Shown piece by piece: positions 57,095 through 64,000 of a DNA stretch of 64,000 bases (the stretch's first letter is position 1; each line of letters starts with the position of its first letter). The notes below the pieces were generated by a model. It did not search any database, was not told the DNA's origin, and saw only the letters and a program-made list of their open reading frames with translations. Position numbers and translations under genes: made by a program. The stretch comes from Deroplatys truncata (taxonomy: Eukaryota > Arthropoda > Insecta > Mantodea > Mantidae), in NCBI GenBank assembly GCA_030765065.1, contig CM060990.1:416773198-416837197 (forward strand). The letters are read 5' to 3'.

Positions 57095-57373
57095 AAAATA
57101 ATATTTCTCGTAAACCACTTGCACTAGAATCCTGCAACAAACGCCACTGACATTCTAATTTACCCTACCTTGATTCTGTTGATGCAACTAAGCATTGTTC
57201 CATTTAAAAAATCGTATGTTTTCTCAAAATATACACTTTCTCAATATTGTTAAAGTCTATTTATAGGCTAAATTCACGAGCTCCTGACTACCAATCAATA
57301 CTGTGAAAGCTGCACATCAATAGCACTTTCCATTTACGAAATATTTGCGGTGCAAGTTTTAGGTGATTCCCCT
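57095..57373 (-). repeat. Inverted repeat of the mariner-like transposon, right
   Basis: Complement of 55491-55775; outer tip GGTGATTCCCC followed by TTATATA. Confidence 0.85.
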
Positions 57374-57739
57374 TATATATAGTTTGAATTATCCGCCGTT
57401 TCTAACAGATGTGAATTTGAGTATCTCTAGTATACTGAATACACTGAATATACCATGGAGGACGACTGACCATCTCGCCTAACGCAACCAGTACTTCTTG
57501 GGGTTGAGGATTCTGGGAGACGTGATGAGGTAGGTGTAGAAGCTAATGTGCAATAGGGTAATCCTGCAAATTTTGGTAATATGGGGTTGTCCGTTTTATA
57601 ACTGGTTTACTCATTCTAGGCTGTCTGATGCATTAGATTGGGTCCATCTAAACACACACTTATTTACATGAAATTCCTTGGATTATTTGAGATGGTCGAC
57701 TATGATGAGTGGCATTTCCAGTCAAGGTAGCTTTGATGG

Positions 57740-57800
57740 TGCCAGTTAAGATTAAGTTAGGTTAGCATAGCTTAGCTAGGATTTTGTCAAATTAGGATAC
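57740..57800. repeat. TTAGG-like degenerate words, first cluster
   Basis: 'AAGTTAGGTTAGCATAGCTT' and 'AATTAGGATACGTTAG' occur here; see the larger cluster at 58215-58440. Confidence 0.5.
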
Positions 57801-57939
57801 GTTAGCTCAACTCTATATGTCTGAAACATCCCTAGCTCTAGCTTCATTTTAAGCAAACTTAATTTAACGTGATACTTCAAATGTTACGATCTGAATATGC
57901 TGAATTTTTCGAATAAGGTGTTAATGTATAAGTATAAAA

Positions 57940-58212
57940 AGCCTGGCCCGTTTACGTTATTAGGGGACCGTTTAGTTCATAAGGGGGCCAATTTAGACAA
58001 TACAACAACGGGTTTAATTGAAATGAGGGCGCGTTTAGACGACGGGAGAGTGCGTTTAAATAGGATAGCGCCTATTTAAGTGATGACAGTGTTCATTTAA
58101 GTGCTACGAGAGCCAGTTTTGACAAAGAGGGGGCCCTTTTAGGTAATATGAGGGCCCATTAAGAAACTGAAAGGACCCTTTAAGTGACGAATGGGCAGGT
58201 TTGGTGATGAAT
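57940..58212. repeat. Degenerate tandem repeat, about 20-24-bp unit
   Basis: About a dozen diverged units of the form GGGNCCNTTTAAGTGATGA (for example GGGGACCGTTTAGTTCATAA, GCGCCTATTTAAGTGATGAC, AGGACCCTTTAAGTGACGAA). A 60-codon frame over the first units is incidental. Confidence 0.65.
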
Positions 58213-58214
58213 GC

Positions 58215-58440
58215 ACGTTAAGGCTAGTCGAAGTTGGGTTAGCTTAGTATAGCACAGTTTGGAATCGGAGTAGCCTAGCATGTCGTAAATCAAATTAGGT
58301 TAGCCTTAGGCTAGGTTACGTTAGGAGAGGTTTAGTTTTGTTATGTTAGACTAGGCTAGAAATCAGGTTGAGATTAGGTTAGGTAAGCGTAGGTTAAGCT
58401 AGATGAAATCACGTTAAGATTGGGTTAGGTTTGGTTCATT
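58215..58440. repeat. Telomere-like TTAGG/GGTTAG degenerate tract
   Basis: Repeated GGTTAG/TTAGG words (AAATTAGGTTAGCC, GGCTAGGTTACGTTAGG, GAGATTAGGTTAGGTAAGCG, ATTGGGTTAGGTTTGG) over about 220 bases. TTAGG is the ancestral arthropod telomere repeat, so this may be a decayed interstitial telomeric tract or a G-rich minisatellite. Confidence 0.5.
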
Positions 58441-59265
58441 TCTATGGATAGAGAATTCTTTATCTCTGTCATTCTACAATAAAACAGAACAGAAAAGACT
58501 TCGGAAACAATTTAAATATAAGCTATATGGAAAAACTAGTTAAGTACCTTAGTACTCATTAAATAACAAGAAAATGCAATGAAGAATTACGTCTGTATGA
58601 GCTTGCGAGCTTACGGGGTACATTCGCGTATGCAATTCTTATTTTTATAGCACGATAATTATTGTTCTTTAGATTGGATGATTGTTAAGTCGCTGTACGA
58701 TCTTCCTGTCTGTGTTAGAGATGTAATGAGGTTAAAAAGATGAGGGTGGCCATTTCTTTCATATACCGTTATTCACAATTAATTTTTATAGAAGTCTCCG
58801 TAACATGAATGAAGCATTAATGATTATAACTTCCTATAGGTGAAATGTTTATCATGTAATAATTGGCGCTGCTTGAATTTCCACTATATCTCGGCAGTGA
58901 GCGAAGAAGAGTTTTTCAGGTTTCAACAATACGGTTATGCTTTGGTAGTGATCGACATGCAGAACTTTTGGGGTGTATGTATAGTTTGTAAGAAAGTCAA
59001 AATGTAAGCTACAAAACACTGGTTAACGGTTCCTAATAAATTAGATGTCATGAAATATGAAACATCTTTCGACGGAGTAAGTGAAAACAATTTTTCATTC
59101 ATTATTCTGGAGACGTTGGTCGAAACTCATATCTACTGTAAACAAAATAGCGAACAATTCCAGCTACACAAAAATAACTGCCCATACATCGAAGCGTTAG
59201 AGTGTGTGTGATGAGTGAATGCCGATTGAAAATGCTGTTGGAGAAATGGCTGATAAACCTTTAAA
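58441..59265. other. Intergenic DNA without recognised features
   Basis: AT-rich, with no open frame or repeat that I can support. Confidence 0.45.
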
Positions 59266-59821
59266 CCTTATAATCAGGCCATGTTTCCAGGAAGAGATCT
59301 AGATATGTTGGTAGAAACAAAATTTAAGAAATTCATCTCGGCGATATAAGAGTATCAGGTTAAATGTAGAGTACTACCCACATCCAGCAGCAGTGGAAGC
59401 GAAGAAGGGATATATAAACTTGCAGGATTTTAATGAAGAGAAATGCTTTATATTCATTGCATTAAAAGGGAACTAGGAATTCGCAAGAGTATTAAAGTTA
59501 ACATCATGGTTCAGTGTAAATGGATGAATCCTGCTCTGAATATTACAGAAAAGTCAATAAAACCACGTGCTCAACCCGGGTGATTTAAATATCCAGTTGG
59601 AAGCAAAATTCAAGAAACTTATTACAGAAATGGAGGAGTTCCAGCTTAAAGGAAGAAACTGGCCTTTATTAGCAGTTCACGGCATTAGGCTGAAGATAAA
59701 TAACTATAACCCACTTCTGGAAGTACCTAAATTCTTCTACTTCTATCTCCGGGAGCTAAAAATCACGGGAATAAATCCTCATAATAACAAAGGTGATAAG
59801 TTTTTATATATGCACCACTAG
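59266..59821 (+). pseudogene. Relic resembling the N-terminal region of a Polinton-like PolB (weak)
   Basis: Two related pieces occur in tandem: 'LVETKFKKFISAI' with a stop then 'EYQVK' (about 59304-59358) and 'LEAKFKKLITEMEEFQLKG' (about 59596-59652). The second goes on 'NWPLLAVHGIRLKINNYNPL'. Between them one frame reads 'KKGYINLQDFNEEKCFIFIA'. The order 'LxINxYNPL' ... 'INvqnxdexCFxxa' is familiar from N-terminal regions of polymerase-bearing arthropod elements, and P2 shows a cognate order ('YDPLHAGSYIELP', 'VINIKNEGNFCFAW'). It is badly decayed, and the order here seems rearranged. Confidence 0.3.
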
Positions 59822-60470
59822 CAAACTTCATTGAAACCAAGCCACAAGAACCATAAGGAGCTATAAAACAAGTATGAGTTTTAATGCATTCCATTTCCTA
59901 CAACATTAGCGGAAACAACAAGGTTTGAGAGTAAGGAACAAAGCAAATATAAGATCTTGTTATTAAAATGATAAATTCCCCAGCTAAAGAGAAGCAGCTC
60001 TACAATAAGTTGCAAGATCTATTCTTTAAACATTTTCAATATTTCATACTCAACAATATGTATATATATGTGTGTTTATATATATAAAATCAGCGTAAAG
60101 ACCAAATACATATATGTAAGCATTGTTTGCAGACATTTCGAGAATCTGTAAGGCTCAAGATGCCTTGAAATGTCGAAACATGCTGCTATCTTGACACAAC
60201 ATGCTACACCAAGGAGGGCAGGTCATAGCAAAGAGAAAACCAATCAATTCACCATTTAAACATTCTGATAGGATGTTGAAGTTATATTACGCCATTTAAG
60301 AACTTTTTGGAACACTTCGTACTATATGTCTATTCGGTTGCACTCAATCCTGAGCTGAGTTATATAGCAGTCTATCAGAAATGTTCTCAAATGAGCTTTG
60401 ATGTTTACGTGAGCCTATCGTTAGTTTCTTCTTTTATCTGATCTCCCATGTGAACCATTTTCTTTCAGTT
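59822..60470. other. Intergenic DNA
   Basis: A short (TATG)n-like tract near 60055-60085; otherwise no recognised feature. Confidence 0.45.
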
Positions 60471-60479
60471 ATTTCTCTC

Positions 60480-61720
60480 AGTTCCTATAAAATAAATATC
60501 CCTATTCCACCTGAAGCCCTTCATCTTGTATCTCTTAAATCCCTCTATTATTAATAGAATCAAATCCTTTAACCTTAATGATGTCTCCTGTCTCCATCCA
60601 TGTTTCTACTAATGCTAAACTGTACACTTTTTTTTCCAAAAGCTCTTTACAGAAACCTAAAATCACACCGCAATTTTATACCTTCATAGTTTCAAACTAC
60701 TAATGTCAATATTTCTCTTCTATTTCTACTTACTTCCTGTTCTGAACAGCTTATAACCCTAAAACTGTATAGCATTTTCCTGTTTCTGAGTTAGATGACT
60801 TATTTAGGTATCGCTCCTCTTGATTTATTGCGTTTCACATGATTACTATGCTCGTGGTCGCCATTACTTTCGATGCCTAATAGTCACTCTGTGTTGTTGA
60901 TATTATGCTACAGTTCGCAATAGTGTTACCGCTCCTCCGTAGAGTGTTCACGTCGTCAGCACCTTCCCAGCTAGCAAGTATTGAGGTTTGCATGATAGAC
61001 ATCTATTGGATGTGATAATTTTCTTTTAGCCAATGCAGATGTTTCATTCCTTCCTTGACCTTGACGACTCCGACTGCCGGCCGTGTTCTGGCTTACATCT
61101 TCCGTAAGTGTGTTGGTTGATGTTTCTACCTTAGGTTTCCTGTCTGTCTTTTCTCCTTCGAATCATGTTACAGACGCATATCCTTTTCTCGCCCAATCAT
61201 GTCTGTTAATCCGTTGTTACCTTCCTCCATTTCTTTGTCACCTTCGATCCATAACTGCGTATTGCGAAGGAAAATCTTCTTGCCAGCCAGCCTTACTTCT
61301 TTCATTCTCTGTACCAGTTGACTTTTCAGGCACTACGTAGTTTCTGTGATAAATCTTTGTTTATTACAATGTTATTCCCTGTAAGTCGCGCTGCTTTATT
61401 TAGCACCTCGTACTCTATGTCCAAGGGCACAAAAATCACAACTATATCCTTTGTTCTCTCTTCCAACACCATTAGCTATACTGTATCCTATCTCTTCTCT
61501 TCCATCCCCAAATTTTTCACAAACATCTATAGCAACTCTTCGTTGAGCCAAATCGCTCTTTCTTCTGCAACTCCAGAAAACACTTTGTTGAAAACACGAT
61601 TTATTTCTTCCAACGTTTCTGCTTTCCTTTTGGTTTCTTCTAATTCCTTCCCGTTCACGGTCACGTCTTCCTCGAATTCACATTTTATGCCCTTACCAGA
61701 ATCACTATCTTGTTATTTAG
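60480..61720 (-). pseudogene. Non-LTR retrotransposon (LINE) remnant, ORF1-like and endonuclease parts
   Basis: Read on the minus strand from 61680, one frame with four stops encodes a Lys/Glu-rich coiled coil ('ELEETKRKAETLEEINRVF') and then 'KDIVVIFVPLDIEYEVL' and 'LTGNNIVINKDLSQKL', which fits the RRM-like ORF1 pattern 'vVvtF.s...r..vl...kLkG..i.inedLt'. A shifted frame follows with 'ARLAGKKIFLRNTQLWIEG'. Further along, near 60620-60540, 'YSLALVETWMETGDIIKVKG' resembles the ETW motif of the APE-type endonuclease that starts ORF2. The order on the strand is correct for a LINE. The plus-strand frames here are shadows. Confidence 0.5.
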
Positions 61721-61734
61721 CATTTTCTCTAACC

Positions 61735-61845
61735 ATTTCTCAGTGGGGTAGTGGTTACCATGCTAACCTATAGTTCACGATGTCGCGGGTTCAAACCCGG
61801 CGGAGGGCGATGGATTTTTTCGGGCGTAAAAGTCCTTAGCATAGC
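61735..61845 (+). repeat. tRNA-derived SINE head next to the P3 insertion
   Basis: 'GGGGTAGTGGTTACCATGCT' (box A form) and 'GCGGGTTCAAACCCGGC' (box B, with a self-complementary arm) stand at tRNA spacing. P3 begins directly after, at 61846, so it probably landed within or beside the SINE. Confidence 0.6.
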
Positions 61846-62591
61846 AGTAGAAATATTATGAGAGAGCCAGCACACAGACAGATGCCGACAACTGATTTAC
61901 ATGTGTTTTAACACATGTAAACACGTGTAACCCGCTAATGACCGCCGCTAATGTCACGTCTAATGGATATGTGTGGTAATACATATGTAAACATATGTAA
62001 CCCGCTAATGACCGCCGGAGATGCCGACAGGTGATAAGATATAATCGACATCGTTTGTTCTGTGTTGCAGCCTCCCGCCGGCTCCCTTTGAGGTGTGCGG
62101 TAGGGGATGATTTTCTCGAGGCCTGCCGCCCCTCGGCAAACATTTTTTTATGACTGCTAATGCCTGCACATTGCATCCTCGAGCAATTAAGTTTTTTTGA
62201 TTAATTAATTGTATATGAATTGACTCGAGCGCAAGTGGTAGCGTGTGTATAAGTAGCGCGCTCACGGGAACAGTCTGTCATGTAATGAAAACCCTGCAAC
62301 CTACTTCCGTCTGAGTATAACGGTAATGTCCATTAGCTGACAATGTTAGACGCTTTCACCACATTAATAGACTTTTAAGATTGCATCCCGGATCTGTTTA
62401 CATACATTAGCGAACAACAGCCCGGCATGTAATGAAAAACCCGCAACCTACTTCTGCCTGATGATAACGGTAACATCCGTTAGCTGACAACGTTAGACGC
62501 TGTCACCACATTAATAGACTTTAAGATTGCATCCCGGATCTGTATACAGTCATTAGCGAACAATGTCAGTAATTGTTTTCCTAAGTGCTCT
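61846..62591 (+). repeat. P3 terminal inverted repeat (left)
   Basis: Same sequence as 29662-30451 apart from scattered differences and some short deletions (for example near 62140-62160). It includes the doubled inner unit. Confidence 0.88.
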
Positions 62592-62624
62592 GCACAACTC
62601 TCACCACTTCAGCTTTTAGCGGAG

Positions 62625-62737
62625 GAAATGATATAAAAGCAGCAACTTCTCCAATGATTTTCACAGTATCGTGAGAACACAGCGATCTAAGCACTCTGCA
62701 AACTTTATTCTTTCAACGTGAAATTACATCGAACATC
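62625..62737 (+). promoter_or_regulatory. TATA/initiator promoter of the P3 proline-rich gene
   Basis: TATAAAAG at 62632-62639 and TCACAGT about 30 bases downstream, with the ATG at 62738, all as in P2. Confidence 0.6.
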
Positions 62738-63417
62738 ATGTCTGGTATGTTGTATCACCAATTCATTTTCATTAAAAAAGTTAACTTATTACTTAGTACA
62801 TTTAACTTATATTTGCGTTCTTGTTTTTAATGACGGACCTTTATTTGTAAATAGCTGAGCATTCTAAAAGTTAATAGCTAGACAGTTGAATTTTTCTGAA
62901 ATGTGAACAGTTTAGTTAAGTATTCGTTTTAGGCAAGCTTATTCTACATTTAATAGCTAACTGTGCGAATTCTCAAAAAATGTGAACAATTTAGTAAGTA
63001 TTCATCTTGTTGAGTAATTATTATTCCAGATATTTAAATACAGGATTTCACAGAGTGAATTATATTCCTTTCTAGACAAAATACAATTACTTGAATATCC
63101 TGCGAATCGAATAAAAAATGTTCTGTATAAATATTCTTCCGATGTTAACCGGTGGTAATCGATCCGGGGACTTCATGTCTGCATGCATTGATCGAACATT
63201 CATCAGTTAATGTTTCATTCCTCTTGTGCATTTTATTTAGTAAAAACTTCCAGTCTGTTTCCATCACGTTAAAAAGAGATATCTTCCATGAGCGTGTCGA
63301 ATAATACAAGTGCTTTATTTTGTCATAGAAATTTCTCAGGTGTTTAAAATACATCGACATTTTCCCTGTATAAGCTATTCGCAATAAAGTAAATTAACTT
63401 AATAATATAACTTTTCT

Positions 63418-63448
<31 letters not shown>

Positions 63449-64000
63449 AAAAATCTAACGCGTAAATTAATTACGTTTTCAGCATTCAGTTCTGCTAACG
63501 TAGCTGAGTCGTACATCCAGCTCCAGCAGGATACCCGCCACCGGCTGCAGGATCGTTCCTCAAATACAGACATGATTCAGGCATCCGAACACCCGAATGG
63601 TAAGCATTCTTCAGAGTTTAAAAACTTTCGAGGGTAGCCGGTGGTAATCGATCCCGGGACTTCATGTTTGCATGCATTGATCGAACATTCATCAGTTAAT
63701 GTTTCATTCCTCTTGTGCATTTTATTTAGTAAAAACTTCCAGTCTGTTTCCATCACGTTAAAAAGAGATATCTTCCATGAGCCTGTCGAATAATACAAGT
63801 GCTTTATTTTGTCATAGAAATTTCTCAGGTGTTTAAAATACATCGACATTTTCCCTGTATAAGCTATTCGCAATAAAGTAAATTAACTTAATAATATAAC
63901 TTTTCTTAAAAATAAATAAATAAATAAATAAAAATCTAACGCGTAAATTAATTACGTTTTCAGCATTCAGTTCTGCTAACGTAGCTGAGTCTTACATCCA
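62738..64000 (+). CDS. Proline-rich multi-exon gene of P3, partial, with duplicated exon 2
   Basis: Exon 1 is 62738-62744 (ATG TCT G, donor GTATGT instead of GTAAGT). Exon 2 is 63483-63599 and is followed by a second copy starting at 63964 and running off the window. Both copies have phase-1 borders, so joining them would keep the frame. Downstream exons are outside the window. The gene is otherwise that of P2 (30598-33133); function unknown. Confidence 0.6.
63149..64000 (+). repeat. Tandem duplication of about 485 bp carrying exon 2 (P3)
   Basis: 'CCGGTGGTAATCGATCC' starts the unit at 63149 and again at 63638, and exon 2 recurs 481 bases apart. The copies differ mainly in an (AAAT)n tract (63417-63448 versus about 63906-63930) and a few bases, so the duplication is recent. 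P2 has a single copy. Confidence 0.92.

Larger units (their letters stand above)
55486..57375 (+). mobile_element. Tc1/mariner-superfamily transposon with long inverted repeats
   Basis: Inverted repeats of about 280 bases (left 55491-55775, right about 57095-57373) surround a transposase remnant. The tips are GAATCACC on the left and GGTGATTC on the right, with TA close outside both, as expected for TA target duplication. Length is about 1.9 kb. Confidence 0.85.
61846..64000 (+). mobile_element. Maverick/Polinton P3, left end only (cut by window edge)
   Basis: The tip AGTAGAAATATTA corresponds to the P2 tip AGTAGACATATTA, and the following 1.7 kb matches P2 closely: TIR, promoter, exon 1, intron 1 and exon 2. 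The preceding six bases, CATAGC, would be the target duplication, to be tested at the unseen right end. P3 differs from P2 by a tandem duplication that doubles exon 2. Confidence 0.9.

Noticed and set aside
61318-61773. A 151-codon plus-strand frame rich in Ser and Phe
   Set aside because: It is the antisense of the Lys/Glu-rich LINE ORF1-like remnant, which has clearly better protein character.

Overview
This is eukaryotic, almost certainly arthropod (probably insect) genomic DNA that consists largely of nested mobile elements. The evidence is GT-AG introns, tRNA-derived SINEs with target-site duplications, degenerate TTAGG-type motifs, and remnants of Ty3/gypsy, LINE, Tc1/mariner and Mutator-like elements. 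I see no conventional host gene that I can support. LAYOUT. 0.5-8.2 kb: decayed Ty3/gypsy-like retrotransposon (LTR-like repeat, gag, RT and integrase remnants). 8,225-26,139: complete Maverick/Polinton P1, flanked by a perfect 6-bp target-site duplication (CTGGTA) and apparently inserted into that retrotransposon, whose second LTR-like repeat lies at 27.4-28.3 kb. 29,662-46,259: second complete Polinton P2, of a different family (different terminal inverted repeats) and opposite orientation, with its own perfect 6-bp duplication (TACCTT). 46.3-61.8 kb: host or decayed DNA with a Tc1 fragment, a 3.2-kb Mutator-like transposon interrupted by SINEs, a 1.9-kb mariner-like transposon with long inverted repeats, telomere-like degenerate repeats and a minus-strand LINE remnant. 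61,846 to the window end: left end of a third Polinton, P3, of the P2 family. POLINTON GENE PLAN. P1 and P2 share one mirrored gene order: multi-exon proline-rich gene leading into protein-primed-type DNA polymerase B; convergent to it a DUF8207-like/integrase/chromodomain gene, a phage-fibre-like coiled-coil gene and a packaging ATPase; then, across a compact two-way promoter, a PLA2-domain/hydrophobic-basic minor virion protein, an adenain-like cysteine protease, penton-like minor capsid protein, a small basic ORF and the double-jelly-roll major capsid protein; and convergent to that a multi-exon gene with two C-x8-C-x14-C-x3-C repeats. PolB and integrase would replicate and insert the element, and ATPase, protease, PLA2, fibre and capsid genes would form a virion, as expected of virus-like (adintovirus-type) Polintons. 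Most genes carry one or a few frameshifts or stops, so both copies are recently decayed rather than active. The least explained parts are the two intron-containing terminal genes, a possible -1 ribosomal frameshift site joining the proline-rich gene to PolB, and lineage-specific changes in the fibre and PLA2 proteins.
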